64,000 nucleotides of DNA from the NCBI RefSeq assembly GCF_030506255.1, contig NZ_CP113431.1, positions 3,917,001 through 3,981,000 of the forward strand, in the 5' to 3' direction. The DNA is from Nocardioides sp. Arc9.136 (GTDB lineage: Bacteria > Actinomycetota > Actinomycetes > Propionibacteriales > Nocardioidaceae). Made by a program: the position numbers and the translations under genes. Shown one piece after another: positions 38,435 through 47,289 of the stretch (its first letter is position 1; every line of letters starts with the position of its first letter). Below the pieces are notes generated by a model. That model made no database searches, was not told where the DNA came from, and saw only the letters and a list, made by a program, of their open reading frames with translations.

Positions 38435-41400
38435 GTGGCGCAGGCGGGTGGACCACCGGAGCACGTGTTCCGGTGGGTGGCCGAGACGACGACCGACGGC
38501 CTGTGCTTCCTCGACGCCGGCGGCACCATCACCTACGTCAACGACGCCGTCGCGTCGGCCGTCGGCCGGGCGCCGCACGAGCTGCTCGGCGCGCCGGTGC
38601 GCGACCTGTTCACCGTGCGCCCGGGCGGGCCGGGCGAGCCGGGCGAGGCGGAGCACCCCCACGAGGGCACCGACGAGCACGCCGGCGACAACGTCGAGGC
38701 CGTGCTCGTGCGCGCCGACGGGACCCGGGTCCCCGCCCTCGTGACGTCGGTGCGCCTGCCCGACGAGGCCGGCGAGCAATGGCGCTGGCTGGTCCGGGTC
38801 ACGCCGTACGCCGGGCGGCAGGGGCTGCTGGAGCAGCTGCGGGCGCGCGAGCGCTCGCTCGCCGACGCCCAGGAGATCGCCCGCCTGGGCAGCTGGAGCT
38901 GGGACCCGGCCGCCGACGTGGCGGAGTGGTCCACCGAGATGTTCCGGATCACGGGCCGCGACCCGCTGCAGTGGACCCCGACCCTCGACTCGTTCCTCGA
39001 CTCCCTCCACCCTGACGACCGGGAGGCGGTGGCGTCCGCACTGGCCTCGGTCGTGGCGGGCGGCGAGAGCTTCGAGGTCGACGCGCGCCTGGTGCGGCCC
39101 GACGGGCAGGTCCGCTGGATCCGCGCGCTGGGCCGGGGCCGTGGCCTGTCGACCGGCGGCCGCGCGCTGCGGGGCACCGTCCAGGACGTGACCGCCCTCA
39201 AGGTGGCCGACGCCGAGGCCGCCGAGGCCGGCCAGCGGCTGCGGCTGCTGCAGGAGGTCGCCCTCGCCGCCAACCGGGCCACCACCCTGCGCGAGGCCCT
39301 CGAGATCGCCGCGCGGGCGCTCCCGGCGCACGGCAGCGGCTGGCAGCCGCTCGCGGTGCACGTGCCGGCCGCCGGCCGGCTCGTGCCCCTCGCGACCTTC
39401 GACGGCGCGGTCGCGGCCGACCTCGCCCTGGTCGAGCGCGCGCGACGCACCCGGGAGATCACGACCGCCCCGGCGCCGGGCCTCGCCGACACGCACAGCC
39501 TGGTGGTGCTGCCGGTCCTCGAGGCCGAGGAGGTGCTCTGCCTGGTCTCCCTCGTGGCCGACGAGGCGCCCCCGGAGGAGACCTCCTACCAGCTGCTGCG
39601 GCAGGTCGCGATCCAGCTCGGGCTCGTCGCCGAGCGCGAGCGGCACGCCACCGAGCTGGCCGAGGCCCGCGACCAGGCGATGGAGGCCTCGCGGCTGAAG
39701 TCGGAGTTCCTGGCCACGATGAGCCACGAGATCCGCACGCCGATGAACGGCGTGATCGGCCTGACCGACCTGCTGCGGCGCACTGCGCTCGACGACCAGC
39801 AGCAGCGTCTCGTCGACGGGCTGCGCGACGCCGGCCTGACGCTGATGGCGATCATCAACGACATCCTCGACCTGTCGAAGATCGAGGCCGGCAAGCTGGA
39901 GCTGGAGACCGCGGACTTCGACCTGCGCGGCGTGCTCGACCAGACCGCGGGCGTGCTGGCCGGACCGGCCCACGAGAAGGGCCTGGAGCTCGTCGTCGCC
40001 TGTGCCGCCGACGTCCCCCGGGTGCTGCGCGGCGACGCCGTGCGGCTGGGCCAGGTGGTCGCCAACCTGGCGTCGAACGCCGTGAAGTTCACCGACCGGG
40101 GCGAGGTGGTCATCAGCGCCGAGCTGGTCGAGGAGACCCCGGTCGAGGCCGTGGTGCGGGTGACCGTGCGCGACACGGGCGTCGGCATCGACCCCCGCGG
40201 GCGTGCCCGGCTCTTCGACGCCTTCACCCAGGCCGACCCCTCCACCACGCGTCGGCACGGCGGCACCGGGCTGGGCCTGGCGATCTCCCGGCAGCTGGTC
40301 CACGCCCTGGGCGGGGAGATCTCCGTGGAGAGCGAGCCCGGCCGGGGCAGCGCCTTCGCGTTCACCGCGCGCCTGGACCGCGCCGACGCTCCCCGCCACG
40401 CCGCGCCGGCCGGGTCCGAACCGGCTCCGCTCGCCGGCCGGCGCGTGCTCGTCGTCGACGACAACGCGACGAACCGCGCGGTGCTGGTCGAGCAGCTGGC
40501 CTCCTGGGGCGTCGACGCGGTCGCGGTCGCCTCCGGGACCGAGGCCGCGCTGACCCTGCGCGAGGCGACCCGCAGCGGCCGCCCGTACGACGTGGCGGTG
40601 CTGGACCTGCTGATGCCCGAGGAGGACGGCCTCGAGCTCGCGCGGCGGCTCCGCGCCGACGCGCACGTCGCCGAGCCCCGGCTCCTCCTGCTCTCCTCCG
40701 ACCAGGCCGTCGGGGGCGGGGACGCGCGGGCGGCCGGCTTCGACGCGACGCTGGCCAAGCCGGTGCGCCACGACGACCTGCGCGAGGTGATCGCCTCCGT
40801 GGTCGGTCCCGGTCCGGGCACCGTCGACCGGCCGGCCGCGGGGCCGGCCTACGAGCTCGGCGTCCGGGTGCTGGTCGTGGAGGACAACCCGGTCAACCAG
40901 CTCGTCGCCACCGGCATCCTGGAGAGCCGGGGGTACGCCGCGGACGTCGCCTCGGACGGGATCGAGGCCGTCGAGCGCCTGCGCGGCGAGCACGGGTACG
41001 CCGCGGTGCTGATGGACTGCCGGATGCCGCGGATGGACGGCTTCGAGGCCACCCGCACCATCCGTCGCACCGAGCCGGCCGGCCGGCGCCTGCCGGTCAT
41101 CGCGATGACCGCCTCGGCCCTCGAGGGCGAGCGCGAGCGGTGCCTGGCCGCCGGCATGGACGACTTCCTCACCAAGCCGGTCGACCCCGGTGAGCTCGAC
41201 GCCGTGCTCCGGCGCTGGACCGGCCCGCAGGCGGCGCCGGACCGGCCTGCCGACGGGGCGCTCGACGACCACGCGGGCCGGTCGCGCCCGACCGGCGCCG
41301 TGCTGGACCCCGCCCGGGTCCGGATGCTCGACGAGCTGAAGAAGGACGGCGTGAGCTTCTTCGTCCGCACGGCCACCTCGTTCCTGGGCCGGATCGACGA

Positions 41401-41641
41401 GCAGGTCGCCGCGATCCACGACGCCGTCCGGTGCGGGGACGCCAACCGCACGTTCACCTCCACCCACCTGGTCAAGGGCAGCGCGCTGAACCTGGGCCTG
41501 ACCCGGGTCGCCGAGGTGGCCCAGCGGATGGAGGAGCACGCCGAGCAGGGCAGCGCGGCCGGCATGGACGGGCTGCTCGCGGACCTCGACCGCGAGATCA
41601 CCGCGGCGGTGGGCGCCCTGCGGGACGCGGTCGGCACCTAG
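38435..41641 (+). CDS. Hybrid sensor histidine kinase with two receivers and HPt
   Basis: 1068 aa, no TM. PAS about 10-120, PAS with PAC about 140-250, GAF-like about 260-400, HisKA with His431 (MSHEIRTPMNGVIGL), HATPase about 530-650 (NLASNAVKFTDRG, DTGVGI, GTGLGLAIS), receiver 1 with Asp724 (AVLDLLMPEEDG), receiver 2 with Asp861 (LMDCRMPRMDG), and HPt with His1011 (STHLVKGSALNLG). A complete phosphorelay in one chain, with no output domain. GTG 38435 has GGAGG 7 nt upstream. The beta-propeller gene follows in a TAGTG overlap. Confidence 0.92.
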   Translation: MAQAGGPPEHVFRWVAETTTDGLCFLDAGGTITYVNDAVASAVGRAPHELLGAPVRDLFTVRPGGPGEPGEAEHPHEGTDEHAGDNVEAVLVRADGTRVPALVTSVRLPDEAGEQWRWLVRVTPYAGRQGLLEQLRARERSLADAQEIARLGSWSWDPAADVAEWSTEMFRITGRDPLQWTPTLDSFLDSLHPDDREAVASALASVVAGGESFEVDARLVRPDGQVRWIRALGRGRGLSTGGRALRGTVQDVTALKVADAEAAEAGQRLRLLQEVALAANRATTLREALEIAARALPAHGSGWQPLAVHVPAAGRLVPLATFDGAVAADLALVERARRTREITTAPAPGLADTHSLVVLPVLEAEEVLCLVSLVADEAPPEETSYQLLRQVAIQLGLVAERERHATELAEARDQAMEASRLKSEFLATMSHEIRTPMNGVIGLTDLLRRTALDDQQQRLVDGLRDAGLTLMAIINDILDLSKIEAGKLELETADFDLRGVLDQTAGVLAGPAHEKGLELVVACAADVPRVLRGDAVRLGQVVANLASNAVKFTDRGEVVISAELVEETPVEAVVRVTVRDTGVGIDPRGRARLFDAFTQADPSTTRRHGGTGLGLAISRQLVHALGGEISVESEPGRGSAFAFTARLDRADAPRHAAPAGSEPAPLAGRRVLVVDDNATNRAVLVEQLASWGVDAVAVASGTEAALTLREATRSGRPYDVAVLDLLMPEEDGLELARRLRADAHVAEPRLLLLSSDQAVGGGDARAAGFDATLAKPVRHDDLREVIASVVGPGPGTVDRPAAGPAYELGVRVLVVEDNPVNQLVATGILESRGYAADVASDGIEAVERLRGEHGYAAVLMDCRMPRMDGFEATRTIRRTEPAGRRLPVIAMTASALEGERERCLAAGMDDFLTKPVDPGELDAVLRRWTGPQAAPDRPADGALDDHAGRSRPTGAVLDPARVRMLDELKKDGVSFFVRTATSFLGRIDEQVAAIHDAVRCGDANRTFTSTHLVKGSALNLGLTRVAEVAQRMEEHAEQGSAAGMDGLLADLDREITAAVGALRDAVGT

Positions 41642-42954
41642 TGGGTGCGCCGGGACCGCAGCCGGTCCTCCCCCCGGTGCTGCCGCGGTTCGAGGTCGTC
41701 GCCCGGCGGCGACCCGTCGAGCTGGTCCGGCCCTTCGCGTCGACCTCGGGCGCACCCGGCGGGCCGGTCGCGCCGTACGTCGCCGTCGAGGGCCCTGACG
41801 TCGGCCCGGGCGCCGGCCCGCTCACCCTGGCCGGCGACGGCCTGCGGGTGGTCGCGTCCTACGACGGCACGGCGCGGCTGGAGGTCACCGCCGCGGGCCG
41901 GACGACCCGGCACCGGTCGCGGCGGCACGGCCGCGCGGGCGCGCCCGTCGAGCGCCTCGGGCTGGCGCTGACCGGCACGCACGTGACGCTGCTGGCCCGG
42001 GAGGCCGGCAGCTGGGTCGCGCGCTGCCGCGTCGACCTCGCCCGGCGGGTCGACACCCGCGACGAGCGGCGGGTGACCACCCTCGAGGCCGCCGGCGGCA
42101 CGTTCGGCTCCTTCGGCCAGCTCGGGCTGCGCGACCTGCGCGTGGTCACGACGGCCGACGGCGCGGCGTACCGCCCGGGCGGGCTGGTGCACCTCACCGC
42201 CACCTCGGCCGGCCCCGGGTTCTTCGACACCGCGCACACCTCGGTGTGGACCCTGGACCCGGTGACGCTCGACCTCGAGCACGCGGCCGACCTCTTCTTC
42301 CGCCGCCCGGACCGGCCCGGCGTGCTGGGCGACCACGCCACGCACCTGGTCCGCGACGGGGACCGGTGGCTGGTCGCCACGAGCACGTGGGGCGACTTCG
42401 ACCGCCGCCGGCGCACCCGCGTCACGCTCGCGGAGACGACGGCCGACCTCCTGCGGGGCACGCACGTGCTCGACACCCGTGAGCTGCCGCTGCCGACCGA
42501 CGGCCTGCGCTCCGTGGCGGTGTGGGACCCGCACCTGGTCCGCACCGACGACGGCTGGCTCGTCGGCTTCGTGTCGGCGCGGCGGTACTTCGAGTTCCAC
42601 CCCGCCCTCGCCGGCGGCCCCGACCTCGGCGGGCTGCGCCTGCTGGCCGCGGACCCCTCGCCGCGCGAGTGCGAGGGCACGACGCTGCTCCGCCTCGACG
42701 GCCGGTGGCGGGTGCTGGCCAGCGACAAGGACCAGCGCACGTGGCCGGTGCACGACCTGGCGCTGCGCCGCACCGGCCGCCTCGACGCGCCGTACCCCTC
42801 GAACATCCCGTGGCCCACGCTCGTGCCGCTGGCCGACGCCGAGGGCGGCGGGTGGCTGGCGGTGACCTTCGACGGCACCCGGGCCGGCGGCCGGCTCGCC
42901 GGCTACGGCACCCACGGCGACGTGGTCGTGATGCGCGCGCCGGTCAGTCGGTGA
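41641..42954 (+). CDS. Beta-propeller protein, paralogue of the Tat-exported one, no signal peptide
   Basis: 437 aa. Aligns by eye along its length with the C-terminal three-quarters of the protein at 14925-16634: FFDTAHTSVWTLD, ATSTWGDF, VWDPHLVRTDDGWLVGFV, NIPWPTLVPLA and GYGTHGDVVVM. No signal peptide or TM, so cytoplasmic. GTG 41641 shares one base with the kinase stop (TAGTG), so translation is probably coupled to the hybrid kinase. Function unknown; it may serve as sugar-binding sensor or enzyme. Convergent with the sigma factor, 11-nt overlap. Confidence 0.75.
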   Translation: MGAPGPQPVLPPVLPRFEVVARRRPVELVRPFASTSGAPGGPVAPYVAVEGPDVGPGAGPLTLAGDGLRVVASYDGTARLEVTAAGRTTRHRSRRHGRAGAPVERLGLALTGTHVTLLAREAGSWVARCRVDLARRVDTRDERRVTTLEAAGGTFGSFGQLGLRDLRVVTTADGAAYRPGGLVHLTATSAGPGFFDTAHTSVWTLDPVTLDLEHAADLFFRRPDRPGVLGDHATHLVRDGDRWLVATSTWGDFDRRRRTRVTLAETTADLLRGTHVLDTRELPLPTDGLRSVAVWDPHLVRTDDGWLVGFVSARRYFEFHPALAGGPDLGGLRLLAADPSPRECEGTTLLRLDGRWRVLASDKDQRTWPVHDLALRRTGRLDAPYPSNIPWPTLVPLADAEGGGWLAVTFDGTRAGGRLAGYGTHGDVVVMRAPVSR

Positions 42955-43513
42955 CGCGCAGCAGCGGTCGCACCGCGTTGCGGGCGCTGTGGATCCGTGA
43001 CTTCACCGTGCCCAGCGGGACGTCGAGCACCCGGGCGATCTCGGCGTAGTCCAGCTCCTGGACGTCGCGCAGCACCAGCGGCTCCACCAGCTCGGGGTGC
43101 TCGGCTCCCACGACCTCCAGGGCGTCGAGCAGGTCCAGCCGGCTGCCCGCGATGACGCTCGTGGTGCGCGGGTCCGCGGCCACGGGGAGCTCGTCGGTGA
43201 GCCGTTCGGCCGCGCGGCGGCGCAGCGTCCGGTACGTCGAGCGGGCGCTGTTCGACGCCACGACGTGCAGCCAGGTGGTGAACCGGCTGCGCCCGCCGAA
43301 GGACCCGATCCTCGTCGCGACGAGCAGCAGCGCGTCCTGCGCCGCCTCCTCGGCGTCCTCGGGGAAGAGCAGCATGCGCCCGCAGATCCGCCGCACCCGC
43401 GGCTGGACCGCGGCCAGCAGCTCCTCGAGCGCCTCGCGGTCACCCGCGGCGGCCCGCAGGGCCAGGGCGTCGAGCTCGTCGGGGGTGGGCTCGGTGCCGG
43501 GGTCGTGGCTCAC
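42944..43513 (-). CDS. RNA polymerase sigma factor, ECF type
   Basis: 189 aa. Sigma region 2 (ICGRMLLFPEDAEEAAQDAL, then SFGGRSRFTTWLHVVASNSAR) and region 4 with helix-turn-helix (LDYAEIARVLDVPLGTVKSRIH). No anti-sigma gene is next to it; instead a Ser/Thr kinase is divergent 20 nt away, which could regulate it. GTG 43513 is 8 nt after TATCGT (43522-43527). Group assignment within ECF factors was not attempted. Confidence 0.9.
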   Translation of the reverse strand: MSHDPGTEPTPDELDALALRAAAGDREALEELLAAVQPRVRRICGRMLLFPEDAEEAAQDALLLVATRIGSFGGRSRFTTWLHVVASNSARSTYRTLRRRAAERLTDELPVAADPRTTSVIAGSRLDLLDALEVVGAEHPELVEPLVLRDVQELDYAEIARVLDVPLGTVKSRIHSARNAVRPLLRVTD

Positions 43514-43533
43514 GGTCTGGGACGATACGACGC

Positions 43534-44496
43534 ATGCCCCTGCCCGAGCGCCTCGGCCGACTCCGGCGCGTCGAGCGGCTGGGCGTCGGCGGCTTCGCGA
43601 CGGTCTGGCTCTACCACGACGCCGAGCTGGACTCCGACGTCGCGGTGAAGGCGCTGGCCGAGAACTGGGCGCAGCGGCTCGACGTCCGCGAGCGGTTCCT
43701 CGAGGAGGCGCGGATCCTCCGGCGCGCCGACAGCGACCACGTGGTCCGCGTCCACGACATCGGCGAGGCCGACGGGACGCCGTACTTCGTGATGACGCAC
43801 GCCGACCTCGGCTCCCTGGCCACCCTGCTCGAGCCGGGCCGCCCGCTGCCGCCCGGCCGGGTCCTCGACCTGGTCGAGCAGGCCGCCGACGGGCTCGGCG
43901 TGCTCCATGACCTCGGCGTCGTGCACCGCGACGTCAAGCCGCAGAACCTGCTGCTGCGCAGCGGCGGCAGTGCCGGCGACCGGCTCCTCGTGGCCGACCT
44001 CGGCGTGGCCAAGGCGATGCTGCACGCCAGCGGGCTGACCCAGGTCGTGGGGACGCCGGCGTACATGGCGCCCGAGCAGGCCCTGGGCACCGGGGTCGAC
44101 CGCCGCGCCGACGTCCACGCGCTGGCTGCCGTCGCCTACCAGATGCTCACCGGCGAGCTGGCCCGGACCGGCTCGGTCAGCTCGCGGGCCCACGCCGGAC
44201 TCCCGGTCGCGCCGTCCGCCCTCGCCGACCTGCCGCCCGCCGCCGACGCGGTGCTGCTCGCCGCGCTCGACCCCGACCCGGAGCGGCGGCCCGCCGACGC
44301 GGCGACGTTCGTCGCCCGGCTGCGGCGGTCGCTGGCCGGCGACGCGACCGTGCTGCACACCACGGCCGGTCCGGCCGGGCCCGCGGCCGCCGCCGCGGAC
44401 CGCCGCAGGTCCGCCGGTGCGACGGCGCTGCTCGCCCTCGTCGTCTTCGTCGCGACGTTCGCGGCGGCGTACGCCCTGGTGCGGCTGCTCGGCTGA
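43534..44496 (+). CDS. Serine/threonine protein kinase (PASTA-less, single TM)
   Basis: 320 aa. Hanks-type kinase about 10-265: [14 protein letters not shown], catalytic Lys39 ([10 protein letters not shown]), Asp133 in [17 protein letters not shown] in place of [13 protein letters not shown] in the activation loop. A juxtamembrane linker leads to one C-terminal TM helix ([20 protein letters not shown]) with almost nothing outside the cell. The start is 20 nt from the divergent sigma gene, so their promoters overlap. A role in phosphorylating the sigma factor is plausible, not shown. Confidence 0.9.
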   Translation: MPLPERLGRLRRVERLGVGGFATVWLYHDAELDSDVAVKALAENWAQRLDVRERFLEEARILRRADSDHVVRVHDIGEADGTPYFVMTHADLGSLATLLEPGRPLPPGRVLDLVEQAADGLGVLHDLGVVHRDVKPQNLLLRSGGSAGDRLLVADLGVAKAMLHASGLTQVVGTPAYMAPEQALGTGVDRRADVHALAAVAYQMLTGELARTGSVSSRAHAGLPVAPSALADLPPAADAVLLAALDPDPERRPADAATFVARLRRSLAGDATVLHTTAGPAGPAAAAADRRRSAGATALLALVVFVATFAAAYALVRLLG

Positions 44497-44591
44497 GGGG
44501 CCCTAGGCTGGGTGTGACCCGCGCCACCCCTGCGGGTCAGCACACCCGTCGCCGCACCACCCCCGCGGCCGAGCAGAGAGCAGGCACACCC

Positions 44592-45731
44592 ATGTCAGCG
44601 ACCCCCCGCACCGCCGGGACCACCCCTCCACGCAGCGCCGCCGTCGATGTCTTCGAGCTCGGCGCCGAGCACGAGCAGGTCGTCTTCTGCAACGACCCGG
44701 CCACCGGTCTCCGCGCGATCGTCGCGATCCACTCCACCGCCCTCGGCCCGGCGCTGGGCGGCACCCGCTTCCACCCCTACGCCTCGACCGACGACGCGAT
44801 CGCCGACGTGCTCGACCTCTCCCGCGGCATGTCCTACAAGGCCGCGCTGGCCGGGCTCGACCTCGGTGGCGGCAAGGCCGTGATCATCGGTGACCCCGCC
44901 ACCACGAAGTCCGAGGCCCTGCTGCGCGCCTACGGCCGGTTCGTCCAGTCCCTGGCCGGGCGCTACTACACCGCCTGCGACGTCGGCACCTACAGCGAGG
45001 ACATGGACCACGTCGCGCGGGAGTGCTCCTTCGTCACCGGGCGGACGCTCGCCCACGGCGGCGCGGGCGACAGCTCGGTGCTCACGGCGTACGGCGTGTT
45101 CCAGGGCATGCGCGCTGCGGCGGAGCACGCCTGGGGCAGCACCTCGCTGGAGGGCCGCACCGTCGGCGTGGCCGGGGTCGGCAAGGTCGGGCGCCACCTC
45201 GTGCGCCACCTGGTCTCCGACGGCGCGCGCGTCGTCGTCACCGACGTCCACGCGCCCGCGGTCGAGCGGGTGCTCGCCGAGCACGCAGCCGGGACCGGGC
45301 CCGCTCCGGTGCGCGCCGTGGGGTCGACGGCCGAGCTGCTCGGCGAGCCGCTCGACGTCTACGCGCCGTGCGCGCTTGGCCGCGCGCTTACCGACGACGT
45401 CGTCGACGTGCTCTCGGCCCGGGTCGTGTGCGGCGCCGCGAACAACCAGCTCGCCCACCCCGGGGTGGACAAGGCGCTGCTGGACCGCGGCATCGTCTAC
45501 GCGCCCGACTACTGCGTGAACGCCGGCGGCCTGGTCCAGGTCGCCGACGAGCTCGAGGGCTTCTCCTTCGACCGTGCCGAGCAGCGCGCGGCACGCATCT
45601 ACGACACCACCCGCGCCGTCCTGGAGACGGCGGCCGCGGAGGGGGTCTCCCCCGCGGTCGCCGCGGACCGGCTCGCCGAGCGCCGCATGCGCGACGTCGG
45701 CCGACTGCGAGGCATCTGGCTGGGTCGCTGA
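44592..45731 (+). CDS. Leucine/valine/phenylalanine dehydrogenase family protein
   Basis: 379 aa. Oxidative deamination of a branched-chain or aromatic amino acid with NAD+. Motifs: [20 protein letters not shown], catalytic Lys in [36 protein letters not shown], the NAD fold [17 protein letters not shown], and [11 protein letters not shown] with [11 protein letters not shown]. Size and motifs fit valine or leucine dehydrogenase of actinobacteria better than glutamate dehydrogenase. A TAGGCT box about 44504 is a possible -10 with a 75-nt leader. It ends in a long hairpin. Confidence 0.9.
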   Translation: MSATPRTAGTTPPRSAAVDVFELGAEHEQVVFCNDPATGLRAIVAIHSTALGPALGGTRFHPYASTDDAIADVLDLSRGMSYKAALAGLDLGGGKAVIIGDPATTKSEALLRAYGRFVQSLAGRYYTACDVGTYSEDMDHVARECSFVTGRTLAHGGAGDSSVLTAYGVFQGMRAAAEHAWGSTSLEGRTVGVAGVGKVGRHLVRHLVSDGARVVVTDVHAPAVERVLAEHAAGTGPAPVRAVGSTAELLGEPLDVYAPCALGRALTDDVVDVLSARVVCGAANNQLAHPGVDKALLDRGIVYAPDYCVNAGGLVQVADELEGFSFDRAEQRAARIYDTTRAVLETAAAEGVSPAVAADRLAERRMRDVGRLRGIWLGR

Positions 45732-45761
45732 CCCGCCCGGAACAGCCTCGTCACGCATCGA

Positions 45762-45802
45762 CCCGGTCGTCCGGCCCCTGGGACAGGGGCCGGACGGCCG
45801 GG
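45762..45802. terminator. Hairpin between dehydrogenase and DUF3073 gene
   Basis: 12-bp perfect stem (45769-45780 with 45784-45795), loop of three nt; pairing extends with one G-T to 45762 and 45802, 19 bp in all. Bidirectional between convergent genes. Confidence 0.78.
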
Positions 45803-45809
45803 TCAGTGG

Positions 45810-45998
45810 TCAGTCGCGCCGGGGCTCGACGACGTCGGCCCACTTCTCGAGGATCTCCGGATCCACCTCGGCCTCCTGGTGGTCGGTCTCCCCGCCGTGC
45901 AGCTCCTGCGCCAGCTTCCCGAAGTCCGTCTCGTGAGTCCGGTACTTCAGGTCGCGGGCGACCTTCGTCTGCTTAGCCTTCGCTCGGCCGCGCCCCAT
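45810..45998 (-). CDS. DUF3073 family protein
   Basis: 62 aa, a small basic-then-acidic protein starting MGRGRAKAKQTKVARDLKY, followed by LAQELHGGETDHQEAEVDPE. DUF3073 is restricted to actinobacteria and commonly lies next to purM, as here. Function unknown; the basic N-terminus suggests nucleic-acid or ribosome contact. A long AT-poor leader and a SigH-type promoter (46072-46098) precede it. Confidence 0.92.
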   Translation of the reverse strand: MGRGRAKAKQTKVARDLKYRTHETDFGKLAQELHGGETDHQEAEVDPEILEKWADVVEPRRD

Positions 45999-46071
45999 AG
46001 GGTCAGCCCCCTCGCAACTTGGCCGGGGCACAGTGGCACCCGGGCTGTCCTCAGAAATTCTCCGTGGCGCC

Positions 46072-46098
46072 AACGCTACCTGTTGCGTGGTTGTTCCC
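46072..46098 (-). promoter_or_regulatory. SigH/SigR-type promoter candidate for DUF3073
   Basis: Minus strand: GGGAAC (46098-46093), 18-nt spacer, GTT (46074-46072). This resembles the redox/heat stress sigma consensus GGGAAT-N18-GTT. A housekeeping -10 TAGCGT (46078-46073) overlaps it but has no fitting -35. Confidence 0.45.
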
Positions 46099-46153
46099 GC
46101 ACGTCCGGGTAGGAAGTCGCTGCGCGCGTCGCCGTCGGGGCGCGCCCCGGCGG

Positions 46154-47278
46154 CTACCAGCCGGGGTGCTGGCCGGTCAGGTGCACGCTGCCACCGGCCT
46201 GGGACGCGGTGTGGCCGGCCGTTCCGGCCTCCCGGACCTCCCCGGCGACCCAGGCACGGACGCCGTGCCCGGCGAGCACCCGCACGGCCTCGTCCACGTC
46301 CGCGGCGGGCAGCAGGGCGACCATGCCGACCCCGCAGTTGAGCGTGGCCTCCAGGTCCGCCTGCGGCACGTCGCCGACCCGGCGGACCAGGTCGAAGACC
46401 GGCTGCGGGGTCCACGTCCCGCGGTCGATCGTGGCGGTCAGCTCCACCGGCATCACCCGCTCGAGGTTCGCGGCCAGGCCACCGCCGGTGACGTGCGACA
46501 TCGCGTGCACGCCGGTGCGGTCGGCCAGCTCGAGGCAGGCCTTGGCGTAGATCCGGGTCGGGGTGAGCAGCTCCTCGCCGAGGGACCGGCCGAGCTCGGG
46601 CACGTTGCGGTCCAGCGACCAGCCGGCGCCGCCGTCCTCCGGCGAGCCGAGCAGGACGTGGCGGACCAGGGAGTAGCCGTTGGAGTGCAGGCCGCTGGCC
46701 GCCATGGCCAGCACCACGTCGCCGGGGCGGACCCGTCCCGGGCCCAGCAGCCGGTCGGCCTCCACGACGCCCGTGGTGGCGCCGGCGACGTCGTACTCGT
46801 CGGGGGCGAGCAGGCCGGGGTGCTCGGCGGTCTCGCCGCCCACGAGCGCGCAGCCGGCCACCTGGCACGCCTCGGCGATGCCCTTGACGATCGCGGCGAT
46901 CCGCTCCGGGACGACCCGGCCGGTGGCGATGTAGTCGGTCATGAACAGCGGCTCGGCACCGCACACGACGAGGTCGTCGACGACCATGCCGACCAGGTCG
47001 AAGCCGATGGTGTCGTGCACGTCCATCGCCTGGGCGATCGCGACCTTGGTGCCGACGCCGTCGGTCGACGTGGCGAGCAGCGGCCGGGTGTAGCGGGTCA
47101 GCGCGGAGGCGTCGAAGAGGCCCGCGAACCCGCCGAGCCCGCCGATGACCTCGGGCCGGGTGGCCTTGGCGACCCAGCCCTTCATCAGCTCGATGGCGGT
47201 GTCGGCCGCCTCGATGTCGACGCCGGCCTCGGCGTAGGCGTTCTTCCGCTGCGGGACGGGGGGCTGGGCGTCGGTCAC
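46154..47278 (-). CDS. purM: Phosphoribosylformylglycinamidine cyclo-ligase
   Basis: 374 aa. ATP-dependent ring closure of FGAM to AIR in purine synthesis. Motifs: YAEAGVDIEAADTAIELMKG, LLATSTDGVGTKVAIA, DLVGMVVDDLVVCGAEPLFM, GGETAEHPGLL and GLHSNGYSLVR. GTG 47278 is 11 nt after the purF stop with GAGGA overlapping that stop. A longer in-frame open stretch upstream lies antisense to other genes and is not coding. Confidence 0.95.
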   Translation of the reverse strand: MTDAQPPVPQRKNAYAEAGVDIEAADTAIELMKGWVAKATRPEVIGGLGGFAGLFDASALTRYTRPLLATSTDGVGTKVAIAQAMDVHDTIGFDLVGMVVDDLVVCGAEPLFMTDYIATGRVVPERIAAIVKGIAEACQVAGCALVGGETAEHPGLLAPDEYDVAGATTGVVEADRLLGPGRVRPGDVVLAMAASGLHSNGYSLVRHVLLGSPEDGGAGWSLDRNVPELGRSLGEELLTPTRIYAKACLELADRTGVHAMSHVTGGGLAANLERVMPVELTATIDRGTWTPQPVFDLVRRVGDVPQADLEATLNCGVGMVALLPAADVDEAVRVLAGHGVRAWVAGEVREAGTAGHTASQAGGSVHLTGQHPGW

Positions 47279-47289
47279 CGGGCTGATCC

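Noticed and set aside
38022-38435. The receiver-kinase and hybrid kinase as one split gene
   Set aside because: They are on opposite strands, each has complete kinase domains and its own start signal, and a separate 70-aa gene lies between.
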